64,000 bases of DNA from Combretum micranthum. Its lineage: Eukaryota > Streptophyta > Magnoliopsida > Myrtales > Combretaceae. Under the pieces are notes generated by a model. The model was not told the DNA's origin and did not search any database. It worked only from the letters and a program-made list of their open reading frames with translations. Position numbers and translations under genes: made by a program. Position 1 is the stretch's first letter. Every line of letters starts with the position of its first letter. Below are positions 24,526 to 37,593 of this stretch, piece by piece. The stretch covers positions 1 to 64,000 of the forward strand of contig JAMXBD010001204.1 in NCBI GenBank assembly GCA_024138025.1, given 5' to 3'.

Positions 24526-25986
24526 ACGTGATATTCAAATTTTGACTTTATTTTTTCACGTTAGCCCTTATGAAAGTTGTTAAATCTTTAATATAAATCA
24601 TTTATGCTCCGTTGACTTTATGTTAAATAAAGAAAAATAGAAAAATATGTCAATTGTTTTGTATCTTATGAATCTTTTCTCTTGTAAATTATGGTCCATT
24701 TAGATTATTATTTTTTTTAATTTATATCATTTTCATTTTAACTTTATTTAATCTATATTTATTTATAATATGGAATTTGAAAAACTATCTTATCTACATT
24801 TTTTCATTATTATGATAAAAGTGGTTATGAGGATTGGAGAATTAGAAAGTGAAAATTCACATACTTTTAAATAAAGGTTTTAGGAAATATATCTTAAGTC
24901 CAACTTTATGGGTATATATGTACTTCTATTCCATCCTTTTTGCTATCAATTTTTTAACAATAATTCAGTTTAATGGATGCAACCATATACCTAATGAACG
25001 AAAAAAAAAATCAAATAAATGGACACCAAATAATTTATTTATATATACAAATGCAATGTTTGCCGTTTAATTTTTTTCAACTAAGTAATTCTATAATCCC
25101 ACTAAATTAGCTATTTGAACTAAGAAGACATACATAATTATAATACTGTATAACACATTTAATTTTTATCTTTAGGTAATTTTATTTAACAGATGACTTT
25201 GTTATACATTTTTTAATTATATGTATCACAAATATATAATACACTCATAATAGTTATATGTAAAAGTAATGCTTTATCTTAAATGTGATAATCTTAAATT
25301 TAAAAAAAAACTATTATTATTATTATTATTATATGTTCATAGAATAAAAAGAAAATTAAAAATATAATTGCATATTTTAAAAAATTAATAAGATATAATA
25401 CTCATAGGATCCTTTTAAATTCTTCCAATCTCAAAAGGCTAATGTCATTTACAACCTCACATCCACTGAACTTGTTAACATACTATTCATACCCTCGCCA
25501 TGGGAGCATAAAAAATATTTCAAGCTTTGCCATGTATGTAATATTCTAATTTGTATCTATAGTGTTTTATCTTTTTGTGAAACCACAAAATTTCCTAACC
25601 GTAGAAAATATGACTAATCGAAAGAAGGTCCATTTAATAGTTAATTAGGCCCAAAAATATAAAAAATCCAGCAAATTAACTCTTCTACGACTAAATTGTA
25701 ATAAATTATAACACATAATAAAAAAGGAAAATTAAAATCTTAAACTAGGAATTCTAGGTATATAGTAGAGTTTAGGATATTTAATATATATAGTAAGCAT
25801 GCAAGTTTTCACTTAAAATACATAATGTATCCATATAGAAAAGCATCAGTATATATACCAATAAGAATTGAAAAGTAGAATTTATCCATTTCCTCATTAC
25901 CGAATCCCAAACCCTCATATGAAGAAATTTATTTTATAAAACCCTACCCATTCTCTCTGGCCTATCCAATTTGAGGCATTGTTGTG

Positions 25987-25988
<2 letters not shown>

Positions 25989-26026
<38 letters not shown>
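25989..26026. repeat. (AT)n microsatellite
   Basis: An uninterrupted AT run of about 38 bp near the right edge of unit 2. Confidence 0.9.
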
Positions 26027-26028
<2 letters not shown>

Positions 26029-26029
26029 C

Positions 26030-27685
26030 GTTTATCATATCTTTTACATTTCAATCATTTTCAATTCCATAAATACAATGAGATTGTGGCGATGTGCCAC
26101 CAATGCTAGACTAAGCTCTACAAGGTTATGTGCATCCCTATAATGGCACAAAGAAGAACGATAATGGATTTAATGAAACCGTAAACTTTAACAGTTCTAA
26201 ACGAAGTTGTCAAACTCATAATTCCACATAGAAATGCTAAGGGGTCTGTTTTTTCATGCTATGTAAAATAGTTTTCAAAAACTATGAATATGCTTATAAC
26301 AATCATAAATAAATGAAATACATAATATATGTGAAAAAAAAAAATTAGGTTCTCCTATTTTATAATAACTCTCGATTCATAATATAACATGCATAAAAAA
26401 AATTAAGTAGAGTCAATTTCTATTATTTTATTTAAGAGATGTTATGAATTTGACCTTTACTTCTATTTTTATGTAATTTGAAAGGTCAAATCTCCACAAT
26501 TATATAATGATGGTGACGAGCTAACCATATGCAAGATGGGTATCCTTTCTTTCGAGCATCCAATGCTTGCATTGTACTACCAAATAGCTAACATCGTACT
26601 ACCAAATAGCTAACATCTAGTTGTTAACACTCAAGCATTGCATCCATAAGGAAGATATCATCAATAGAGACATTACTTCAATTCTTTCTTAGACATGTAT
26701 TTTCTTCAATTCTTTCTTAGACATATATTGTAGCTGATCATGTGGTAGATCAGTCTACAAATCGAGGTGAAATTTTTCTGCTTTGTGTGCTTCAAGTAGT
26801 CACTTAGACTCTGCCCCACACATATTGTAGTGTTACATACATGGTGGAATGCATAGGTCATATACTAGTTTTTGCACAACTTGTTGCCTCCATTGTTCTG
26901 ATGGAATAAATCGTTAATGTAATCTAACATAATGCATATTACATTACCAAACATGTAAGTGGTGATTAAGGCTGAAATTTAGCACTTGATATCTACCTAA
27001 GGAACCTCATTAGTATCATCCATGATCTTGTTGTTAGTAACTTTTGAGTAAAATATATAAATGAGATCTACTTGTATCTTGTTCAAAATTTGCATTAGGG
27101 TAAGTAAACCAGTGTGCTTAAGGAGTTAGTGAAGTTGCACTACATTTTAACCTATTCATATCAAATCCTTTCCTACAAGGATAGGTTGAGAATATAACTC
27201 TTGGTTGTACTATGCTTTCATGGATGGGATAAGCAAGTGGATATCACGTAACTAGGGTGGAGAAGGTGAGGGTAATAAAGATGCACATTCCCGATGGCAA
27301 TGTTTTGAATGTTTTTTGCTATCACAATGTGAAGACTTAATACCCTCCATCATTTACAATGATTGTAGGTTGTAAAAGACTTCAAGAGAAATGAAAGAGA
27401 TGATTTGGTATTTGGAAGTGAGGAAAGCGAGTTGAAGTGTGGATAGAAGTCCCTACGTCCCAAAATCTATTTATAGACGTGGGTATGATTTGGAACATTG
27501 GGTTCAACATGGGCACATATGGGAATCCCTACTCTAAGCTATTAAGGATAGCTATCTGTGCACCACCTCTCACTAAATAGATGATCAATGGTCAATCTAG
27601 AGGCGAATTATCACTTTCCAACAAATTTAGGAATAACATACCAACCAGGCAATTGCCAATAACATCCTAGAAACCTCTAATCATC
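26030..27685. other. Spacer with short tandem duplications; no gene recognised
   Basis: Small direct duplications are visible: a 23-bp unit with GTACTACCAAATAGCTAACAT near 26574-26620, and a 27-bp unit with TTCAATTCTTTCTTAGACAT near 26678-26730. Part of this may be decayed 5' sequence of the hAT element that follows, but no BED zinc finger could be placed. Confidence 0.35.
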
Positions 27686-27686
27686 G

Positions 27687-28780
27687 ATGCACAGAGCATA
27701 TTCAGTATATCATACGACAATGCGTCAAAACAACACTTCTTCTAATCGGTACCTAAAGCAGGCATTAAACCTAATATGTAATGGGAAGTTTTTCCACATC
27801 CGATGTGTTTGCCAAATACTAAATTTAGCAATGCAAGAAGACCTCGAAGCTTGTGGCATGAACATGCACATTAAAAAGATATGGTATGCAATCGACTACC
27901 TTCATGTTTTAAAGAGATAAAAACCGAAGTACATAGTGTTTATCAAGATACACAATTTAGAGGAAAAAAATGACTAAGCTTGATTGCAAGACCAGGTGGA
28001 ATTCCACGCTTAAAATGCTCAATTAAACATTGATCTGATAAAGGAGCAGGATTGGAGAACAACATACATAATTAGTGAGATCCTCAAGGCATTTCTTGGC
28101 TTGCTACTATCATCCTAGCAATTGCATACTTTCCCACCTAATTGACATATTAGACGTGCTGAGTAGCTATTGTCACGATCTTGATCTAGTATTCACTGTA
28201 TTTACAATGTCAAGTAAGCTCCGAGAGTATTTTTTCCTCTTCCCCCCACTCTTCCATGTTACAACAATGGTAGATCCATAGTATAAGCTTCATGTAACTA
28301 AATTACTCCTCGAGAAATTCTATAAGAATATTGATAGGGCTAATCTAAAACATATGTCGCAAGTTTTGATACAGGAGCAGCAAATTTAATCAAAGACTTA
28401 TATTGGTGTTGTGATCGGGCAACTTCATAATCATTCCAACTATAATGCACCATCAGTTACTCATCTTAGGGGTTTTTGAAGAGATGCAAACAAATTGCAT
28501 GATTGGTATACGAGGTGCAACTACTCAAGGAGGAAAAGCCCAATGAAGGAGGGGAGAGGAGGGAGATGATGTTGATGTCTTCAGCTAGTAGAAGAAGAGA
28601 ACACACATGATGCCAGTACTTTCTGTAGTGGCATAAGATGTTTTGGCTCCTCTGGCTTTAACAATTTCATCGAAGTTCACTTTCAATTTGGTCGGATGTG
28701 TCTTTAATCCGCACCACCATATGTTAAAAGCAAAAACCGTGGAAGCATGTGTATGCTTGAAGGATTGGACAGATGTCGAT
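27687..28780 (+). pseudogene. hAT superfamily transposase, decayed
   Basis: hAT transposases cut and paste DNA using an RNase H-like core and a C-terminal dimerisation domain. The piece at 27687-27920 contains NGKFFHIRCVCQILNLAMQEDLE, matching the 'FHIRC.AHILNLIV..GL' block of plant hAT proteins, preceded by an NNTSSN-like 'DNASSN' motif. A later piece (about 28205-28290) reads MSSKLREYF…FHVTTMVDP followed by a stop and YKLH, matching 'KF.KYW…A.VLDPR.KL'. Near 28725-28790, KTVEACVCLKDWTDVDD matches the hATC end. Stops and frameshifts separate the pieces. No terminal inverted repeats were identified. Confidence 0.65.
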
Positions 28781-28979
28781 GATAGGTAGCAAACTGGCCC
28801 ACACCTTTGGTGACCTAAGGATAGTGACTCAAGATAAGGGGGTCATTATCACCACTGGAGTTGAAGTCGTAGCTTAGGCATAGGCAAAGCATTGGGGTGA
28901 GGCTAGAGTAATCTAGGATGAAATGGTCAACGATGAGGTGAAGGGTACATGCTTCATTTGTTTTTTGCATTGTTCATGT

Positions 28980-29171
28980 AAAAAGAAAATCTTATTAATA
29001 AAATTCAACTTTTATATCTATCTTAGTGCATTTATTAATTTCATTTATTTAATAATTTATAATTATTCTAAATAATTAATTAAGAAAATTTAGCATTTAA
29101 TATAATTTAATTACTATTAATTAATAATTTCATTTATTTATTTAGTAAAAAATTTCCAGGTTAATATGTTG
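28980..29171. other. AT-rich sequence, nothing recognised
   Basis: Short TTAATTAAT-rich stretch without coding resemblance. Confidence 0.3.
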
Positions 29172-29435
29172 GGATAATGCCACAAATAGTACATAAACTT
29201 CAATAAAAATATATAATTAGGAACTTGAATTTTGAACTTGATAAATTTGGTATGTCAAAAACTTTAAAATTGATTAATTTAGTATATATAGAGGTCCTTT
29301 TCGTGTGCATGAAAAGTTTTTTTTTAGTATTGAATTTATTATTTTAAAGTTTATGTACTAAATTTATAAATTTCAAAGTTCAGGTATCTAATTGCACATT
29401 ATGTTAAACTTTAGATACCATTCATGACATTAACC
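29172..29435. mobile_element. MITE with about 85-bp terminal inverted repeats, MULE-like
   Basis: The left end GGATAATGCCACAAATAGTA and the reverse complement of the right end GGTTAATGTCATGAATGGTA match with few differences. The inverted match extends inward about 85 bp. Length is 264 bp with no coding capacity. The flanks (TAATATGTT and TATATGTAA) are only weakly similar, so the target duplication is unclear. End sequence and TIR length suggest a Mutator-derived MITE. Confidence 0.6.
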
Positions 29436-31959
29436 TATATGTAATACAATTGAAATAATTTCAAAAAATGAAATATATTAAAAATATTATATTTTGAAAA
29501 ATAAATAAATTCTATTAAATTAATAAAACAAAAAATATTATATTAATTAAATACGATTTATAGTAAAATAAAAACATAATCATTATTTTTTATCTTATTA
29601 TTTAAAAAAAGCCGCATGCTGGTTGTGTGCTTTGCATATCGTGCCGACCCACTTATTCGTGTGTCTCACATGTCATGTTCCTTGCATGCTTGTGCTTTTA
29701 TCTTTTTTCTTCTTGTAGCTTCCATTATGTGTCAAGCCCACGTACTCAAACTCTCCTTTATGTGCCACGACCCATTTACCATGCCTAGTTGGTATCCCTT
29801 CATTTATTAATAGTTGTTGAAACCACAATAAAACCAAAAATGCATTGAATCTTTAATAAGTAAAGGCCAACATTATCTTATGGTGTGGAGAGGGGAGCTC
29901 AAGATTGCATTTAAAGCATCTTAAGCTTACTCTTGACTACATTTACGGTATCCATGAGCATTGAAAAAGGTAGTTTGGACACTATATACTTCATTTGAAT
30001 CCCTTGATAAGTATTGTTAAGTTTCTTGCTCCAATAGCATGAACTAAAGTATTCGAGAAAGTCATGTAATATCGAAGCCATTTTCATTCATCGTTGAGGG
30101 TTCCATTTTAAGTTTTACAAGCTATTGTTTCAAAAATTGCATTTAATGTATCTTGCAATAACTTTGGATAATATTTAAGGTTTCTATGTGTCAAGAGAAC
30201 TTTTGGATAATTTATCTCTACACTACATTTAAGTTATCCTAGACCTTGGAATACAAGAGAACTTATTTAGACAACTTAGGTACTAATGGAACTATGCATT
30301 CCTAAACTCAAGATTCGAGGGAAGGGGTAGGAGGTGGGTGGAAGGAGGGTGTTGTGCCCTAAACTTCATGCTAGTTACTAGAACACCACATGAGGTGTTG
30401 CATTTGCATATGTGTGTTCATGCATAGCTTATGCACAATTCTATAAGAGTAGGATGTGAACAAGTTTAGCAATAATCATAAATATCCAAAAGGTTAAAAT
30501 TGGAAGGAAACTTCTATGTTCCTGCCATTAATTTTAACAGGATCGGTCTTGTTACCATCCAACGGCTTACACCATACCCAATTGTGATGGAATCACTAAA
30601 ATAGTTAATATTTCATTTACTATATTTATTTTAATAGTTAAATTAATGGCGGGATGGTCTTATTGATAGAATCGTAGAAGCTCTCAAGTTGGAAATATAG
30701 AATATGACAATAGAGATTCTATTATGAATAAGATCTCCTTTCCCATTCTAGTTTATATTAATGTAAGCTATCATTACTATTTGATGGGATACTGATTCTT
30801 AGCATTTATACCGATATGTAGAAAGTCAAGATTCCATAATTATTTTCATATATGAAATGCTTATGTGTCATAATTAGCATAATAATTGAATGATAAATAA
30901 AGTCTTGTGATCCCAAGTTCATAAGGTGGTTATCATGCCCTGTTTAAGGCCATTAGACTTTTTGAGATGAAAACTCACTCTCTAAATCATTGATGTTTCC
31001 TTAGACAAAATTAACATATTAATAAGTGGAATAAATTATTATATATATCATTAATGACTTGTGTTGATTATAAGTGATGAAATATTATTAAAATATCAAA
31101 ATTAAGATAACAATATTCATACTCACATTTTTATGCTCTCTTTTCATACTATTTTTCCATAGTACCTAACCTTGTAAGTATAAAATATATATCTAACTAT
31201 AATTGATTAAGATTTGCTAAATTTTTCTTATGAAAGATATTGTGCTACATTCAAATTTAGTGATAGTTTCCAAATATGTGTCACATAACCCACACACACT
31301 TATATATATGTATATTCTTTTCCTACCATTTAGATGCCATCTAGCATTTGGATGCCAAACTTCTGCTGTCCCAATGCTAGGTCTTGCCAACTCTAATTTT
31401 TCGTTTTTGAGATATATCTCTCATCCTATCTCGATTGAGGTGATTCAATATGTAACAAAAGTTAAGAGACAACTCTACAAATTTCATGTTTTGAGCTTTA
31501 AGAAATTCTAAATAGAAGAATGCCTAAAATATGTTTTTTATCAAACTGCAATAATAAGCACAAGCAAAATCAAAGCAAAATATGTGCAAACATATCCAAA
31601 TCGAATTGAGCACTTGTTTTACTAATTAAGTGTAACTAAACATGATTGAGTGATTAATTGTGCATTCCATTTTCTCATCAAAAAACATAAGTTGAACACA
31701 CAAATTCAATATAATAACATCTAATATGCTTATGGAGAGTTATCTTTAGTCTATTGTTTGCAAAGTAAATATATGTGTAAATTGGATTCTAGTGATAATA
31801 GAAATTGAAATGTGCATATAGTTAGAACCATTAAAAAAAACAAAGAAAGAATGAAAGTGCACTTAATACTTGAAATATAGGCAAAACATAAAAGAATGTT
31901 TTCCTTTTGAAATTATTATACTTGATGCTTGAGATTATAACTGCAAATGAGTGAAGATA

Positions 31960-33810
31960 CTTATAAGCTACTCGATTTCAACTTGACTTGGGCTTGTTTA
32001 GCAATTAAGCTAAGCACATGTATTAAGTAAAGCTCGTTTATCTAAACAAGCCAAGCTCAAGCCTCAATTCAGCTTAAGTATTTGTGAGCAAGCTCATTTA
32101 GGCTCACCAGTAAGCTCAATAAACAAGTTGATTTATCCAAATCAACGAATAAAATCCTTAATATTATATTGATAAGTATCTAAAGACCTTATTATTCATA
32201 TTGTTTTGATAGTATACTATGTAGATTTTATGTGAATTATTAAAGAAAAGGACACTTATTTAGTTAAAATGTCAATTTCAGGGATAAAGGAAGATTTTGA
32301 TTTTAATGAAAACAATTGGAGGAGTTGAGCAAGATTTTGTTGAAGAAATAGGAATTTGGAAGATTTACAACATATATGGCTTTCTACACAAGCTGTTAAA
32401 ACATTGGTGTTGCAGATAAAAAATGACTAGCGAGGATTTTTAAAGTACACAAAGAGATATACAAGCCGTGCGAGATGCTTATGTAGAAGATTTGAAATGG
32501 ATAGAAGCATTTTTTGAATCATAGCAGTCAAGGCCAGCTTGGAGGACGGTAGCGTAAATTTCAAACCCGCTGGCAGACTAGGCAGCCATCTTTCTCTAGT
32601 CATGATTTTTCACCAATTTTCATCATATACGTCCTCGAACACACGCTGTGTAGGATGGTTGTGCAAAAGACAATTTTCCCTTCCTATAAATAGTGTCCTA
32701 ACACATCTTTATCATAATCCCACATTCTTTTACAAACCTAAGAGAGCAAATAGGTGCTTTGAAGAGAAGAAACGCTAGAGCTTATTGGAGATCGCAAGAC
32801 TACATCTTTTAAGGGTTGTAACTATGTTTTCTATCGATTTTTCTATGTTTTATCATTGTGATCATCTTCATATGAAAAAATGAATCTTTCTACCCTAGAT
32901 CTTGAGAAAACCTAACCTCAATCTATAGTTGGATGTTTTTATTAATGGAAGTTTATGTTTCTAGAATCTATTCGTATGTTCTTATTGTTCTTGTGATTGA
33001 TTTGTAGCCATAATTAATTGCACGTGTGATTTCTCTTAGATAGAAAGAAATTTCATCTAATGGAATAGATATATATGAATAGAGAGATTTGAATGTAATT
33101 TAGATATAGATTACATGAATTTTCTGCATCAAGATTTAATCTTTTTAAGGAATCATGATCTTTAATGCTTTTTGTATGAATCTATTGATGAAAGAAATTT
33201 CCTTTAGACATGTAAGATTAGAATTCAATAATCTTGCAAGAGAATTGATGAATCTAGGATTCCTGCAGTTTAAACATAGCAATCCATTAATGAACATCTT
33301 ATAGAAGTTTGAATAAGGTTAGTGTTGAATCAAGATTAGGGGTATGTTGTGTGATTGAGATATAAATATAGTATATATATTTAAAGGCATGATATTTAGT
33401 TCTAAGGTTAGTATAATTAAGTAGCTTAATTATTCTTGCTATATTCGATTTAGACCACTAAATAGTGAATTAAGGTAATTACTAGTAATTATAGGCTTGG
33501 TAGAATGACCCTCTTACACCATTGCTACAATTGATAGGTACTCTTGTTAGGATAATCACAAAGAAAAATAGGTTTAATTAATGATTGATAGCGATTGAAG
33601 ATCTGCATCATATTAACATATGTAACTCAATATTTTGTTTACTATAGATTTATTCATTTGTACATTTGGTTTCTTATATTATATGTTATTTTAAAGTTCC
33701 TAAGCTACTTAAGCTTGAGCTTGATAAAAAAGCTCAACTCAAGCCTGATAAATTTTAAACGAGTAAAGCCTGAACCTTTAAAAATGGCTTAGCTCTTTTA
33801 TTTCCCTACA
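31960..33810. mobile_element. Possible non-autonomous DNA transposon with imperfect inverted ends
   Basis: The left end is rich in AAGCTCGTTTA/AAGCCAAGCTCAAGCC, and the reverse complement of the right end has TTTACTCGTTTA…GGCTTGAG…AGCTCAAGCTTAAG, giving an imperfect inverted pair about 1.7 kb apart. Unit 2 has nothing here. No transposase is seen. Edges and superfamily are uncertain. Confidence 0.35.
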
Positions 33811-33859
33811 AAAAGTTGATAGCAAATTGTGATGATAGTCTTGTCCTATAGATTATATT

Positions 33860-34128
33860 TGTTGGAAATGCAAGAAGAAGAAGAAGAAAGTGCGAAAGAA
33901 GAATCCCACATGGGCTAGTTGAAAAAATAAAACACATATGTCCATATGATGAATAAGGTGCTTAAGTCAAATTGCCTTAGGGCATTTTGATATGAAGCCC
34001 ACCTATCATTATTATGGATTACTCTCTAGCCCATATATAAAAGGCATGCCTATGCCATATTTGAAGATCACTCTTCCCAATGCATGATGAGCACCAAGAC
34101 TTGGACCGGACTGACCTCATGCTTTACA
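33860..34128 (+). mobile_element. Solo LTR or TRIM-like element
   Basis: The segment starts TGTTGGAAATG and ends TTTACA, is 269 bp long, and contains TATATAAAAGG (about 34035-34045) in plus orientation followed by a leader-like stretch. The flanking 5-mers ATATT and AAATT match at 4 of 5 positions. It lies just before unit 3 homology resumes. Confidence 0.45.
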
Positions 34129-34341
34129 AAATTATAGCAATATCACATATTACTATGATTAAAGAATATATTTTCCCTAGTCCTAGTAATTTAATAATAT
34201 GATTTATAGTTTTCTAAATGATGTACATATTGAAATTACCACTTTCTATCATAATTATAAAGGAAATCAAAAAGTATATTGAATGAAAAAAATTATATAC
34301 ATTCTCCTTTTTCCCTTCCATTAAATGGGCATCAATTATCA

Positions 34342-35037
34342 ATAATTCCATAATGTTATACATACATCACAACTAAAACTTGAATTTATATTTTCTTAAT
34401 TAAAAGGTATAGAAAGAGTGAGAAGAAATCCATCAGACATATCAACAAGAAATTGATTGATTGAGGCATAGATAATATTGCCTCCTCATCCATGAAAACT
34501 CACTTGGATCATTACTTAACTCCTCCATACCCTCTTTCACTCTTATCATCAACTTTACTACTAGAACTCTATGATGATGATTTTGCATCCAATCAATCTC
34601 TCTTCCACTTCTTACCCTTCATATGATCCACTACCTCCTTGTGCTAAAAGGCTTATGCCGCCTCCATCATTGCTTTCCTTCTGTCGCCACTTGAGGCGCA
34701 ATTTGGCATGAACAAGTAACAAACTGAGTCAACAAAATTCAACCAAGCTTACTTTCCTTTAAGGGCTAATGCAGCTAAATCACATGCATGCCACCGCCTC
34801 CATGGAGTTGTATGTTCCAAGCCATTAACTACACTTATTGTTTTGCAACTTGTACAACCACTTGTCTCTATTCTGTTTCTGAACTCCTCACTACACAAAG
34901 TGATGTGTCTCCATGAACTTCCTTTTCCTAGGATGCTTCTTTTGATTGCTTGAAGCTAGTTTGAGTCTTCCTTCAAATGTTGAAGACGATCTTAAATGAC
35001 CGAAACTCAAAAAAAGGTGTATATCGATATTACTATT
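34342..35037 (-). pseudogene. CBF/DREB1-like gene, copy 3, main part
   Basis: The minus strand aligns with the whole of copy 2 from the stop codon region (34342) to about codon 13, but is strongly decayed. The AP2 region (about 34820-34960) still reads roughly SSNQKKHPRKRKFMETHHFV, then two adjacent stops, then GVQKQNRDKWLYKLQ…WLGTYNS. The C-terminal part keeps short blocks around MDEEAI and the 'LL…PL' tail with further frameshifts. Alignment stops abruptly at 35037 in CTATT and continues at 50346. The two halves are separated by inserted elements. Decay is greater than in copies 1 and 2. Confidence 0.85.
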
Positions 35038-35699
35038 TGTTGGAAGTGTATAGGCTTTAGATGTTATGTGGGGGAGGGTTTATGTAGAATCACTACAAAA
35101 ATTTACGAAGAAATTGGAAAAACAACCCTCTAACCTTTCAGAGTGGTGAGGATTGACCCATAGAGTTTCAAAGTGAGATTTTTAACCTATTAAACTTTCA
35201 TCTATGTGCACAGTTAATGACACGTTACATTTTTTGTTTAAAACAAATGAGACAGGGTGCGGATTCACCAACTAACCCCACCTCACCCTCTTCTCCCCCA
35301 ACAACCACCCTACCCCCTCTTTCGAGTGAAAGTTTAGGGAGCTAATCGCACCGTCGTGAAATTTTTATGGTAAATTATAATTATCCTAAAATTCAAAATC
35401 TATAACCAACCCTTTGAAGGGACTCAACTTTTGGTAGCCATTATTATTTTTTATTTCAAATTTGAATTATTAAAGGGACCATGTCCCCACAAAAATTTCA
35501 AATATAAATAAATAATATTTGAAAAAATAAAATTTTTATATTTATTTTTTTATTACTGAATTATATTTTGTAGGGTTAATGTCCTTATATAAAGATTTAA
35601 AGCTGCTGCTTGGTTTTGCATTCTAACATGCACAAACTTTAACTTTTTTATTTCATTAGTGCATGTCAATAGATAAAAGCTTTAATTATTTAATATTCA

Positions 35700-35724
35700 A
35701 TAATAATATAATAATATAATAATA

Positions 35725-35772
<48 letters not shown>
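35700..35772. repeat. (TAA)n microsatellite
   Basis: A run of TAA/ATAATA units inside the CACTA element. Confidence 0.9.
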
Positions 35773-35773
<1 letters not shown>

Positions 35774-35918
35774 GTTTATGGCTCATTGAATATGTGGGGT
35801 TATTTACCTAGGGAAAAAATGGGGGTGAGTGAAGGATAATTAATAGCTACAACTACCTCATTAACATATGATAAAATTTAAGGCAAAAAATTATATGTTT
35901 CATTATAGGTACTTTTGG

Positions 35919-36622
35919 CCTCAACCTTTCTCATTTCTCTTTACAAAACAATAGGTATAAAGGATATATGCATATATATTTTTTATTTTGTTACATAAAT
36001 GTTTAATAACAATATTTCATCTTCTATGCTTATCTTTTTTACAAGTTATTGCTGACATTATTTTCCATTGAGAAGTTTATTTTAGTTTTTGTGATTAAAT
36101 TTTGATATTTGAAACATTGTTAAAAAAATAATGTTACAATAGAAATTGTCATGTGTCAGTGTCTCATGTGTTTGTAGTTTTTTTTTTTTTTTTTTCTTTT
36201 GTACAAGTTTTTTTTTTTAAACCATGAATGTGTTTTTATATGATTTAGAGTTTACAAAGTCAGTTTTTTTTTTTTTTTTTTTTTTTGTGAACCTCAACCT
36301 TTCTCATTTCTCTTTATAGAACAATAGGTACAAAGGATATATGCATATATAATTTTTATTTTGTTATATAAATGTTTAATAATAATATTTCATCTTCAGT
36401 GTTTATCTTTTTCACAAGTTATTGCTGACATTATTTTCCATTAAGAAATAAGTTTATTTTAGTTTAAGTGATCAAATTTTGATATTTGAAATATTGTTAA
36501 AAAAAATGATGTTACAATAGAAATTGGCTTGTGCCAGGTTTTCCCTTTTTTTTTTTCTTTTGTGAATTTTTTTTTAAATCATGAATGTGTTTTTATATGA
36601 TTAAGAGTTTACAAAGTCAGGT
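35919..36622. repeat. Tandem direct duplication, 374-bp period
   Basis: A block beginning CCTCAACCTTTCTCATTTCT at 35919 repeats from 36293. Both copies run through a T-rich run to TTTACAAAGTCAG (about 36262 and 36622). Scattered differences show it is not very recent. It is noncoding and lies in the left part of the CACTA element. Confidence 0.8.
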
Positions 36623-37593
36623 TCTTTTTGTTAACCTTACAAGTAAAATATTATCCACTCATCTCAATCACTTCCAGTACATTTTACTTTTTTTTTTAAT
36701 CTTAATAATGTTCATGAAAAATCTCATGTAGTAAAATATAAAATATAGAATATTTATGTCTTTATTATAATATGTATAATACTTAACAATATGATTGTTC
36801 ACATTTATACAATCATCTTTTTAAAATTAATTGTGCAATAACATAAATAATGTTAAAATATATTCTTAATGCCTATTGATTAAAAAATCATGACTTTTTA
36901 GAATTTTCCCATTGTTTTTGAAATTTTTAATGAAAACTCCTAGTCTCACTAACATATAAAAAAATAGGTAAATTGAAACTAGAAATGTTCATAAGTTTTT
37001 TATTTATTTATACCTTTATTAGAAATATCATGATTTTATGTATTGCATTTAAAAATAGCAACACATTTGCATATAATATGTTAAAAAATATGTTATACGT
37101 ATACCATATATTTGTTACATAGAAATAAAAAAAAAAAAGGAAATTGCAGCTAAATCATATTAGTCCAAAATTAAAATGGCTAGCATAGGAAATTTAACCC
37201 GTGATTTTCTAGATGTAGTTAAACCCCTCAATGATTACATCACCAAACATCACCAGTACTTTTTTTTTCCCAAATATATAATATGATATTTCATTTCATG
37301 AATTATATTTTTATGTTAAAATTTAATTGCTTTAAATTTCAGATGAGATAATAATTCATTCATAGAAATTAGTGATTTCTTACTCAAACTGAAAAATGTT
37401 AAGATGGTGGGTGGGAGTAATTACAAGATATGAATAATATATATAAACACACACACACATACACACTTAATACTATGTGTATACAACTAGGAATTACTAT
37501 TAAGTCATCATAGATTTTTAAGTGCAATTAATTACCGTATATACTTTTACATAAATAATGAAGAGAAATAAACATAGTTTAACATCTAATAGG

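Larger units (their letters stand above)
20560..25980 (-). repeat. Segmental duplication unit 2 (CBF copy 2 segment)
   Basis: This is the least interrupted of the three units and serves as the reference. Its left part (20560-21800) aligns with 29825-31200 in unit 3. Its middle (21800-23290) aligns with unit 1 pieces. The CBF gene aligns with both others. The part upstream of the gene (24107-25980) aligns with 15681-17600 in unit 1. Short open frames at 20566-20880 and 21055-21249 show no family resemblance and are not supported as genes. Confidence 0.75.

Noticed and set aside
29616..29810. 64-codon plus frame with Cys/Phe-rich, signal-like start
   Set aside because: No homologue is recognised, it has no conserved copy in units 1 or 2, and its length is expected by chance.
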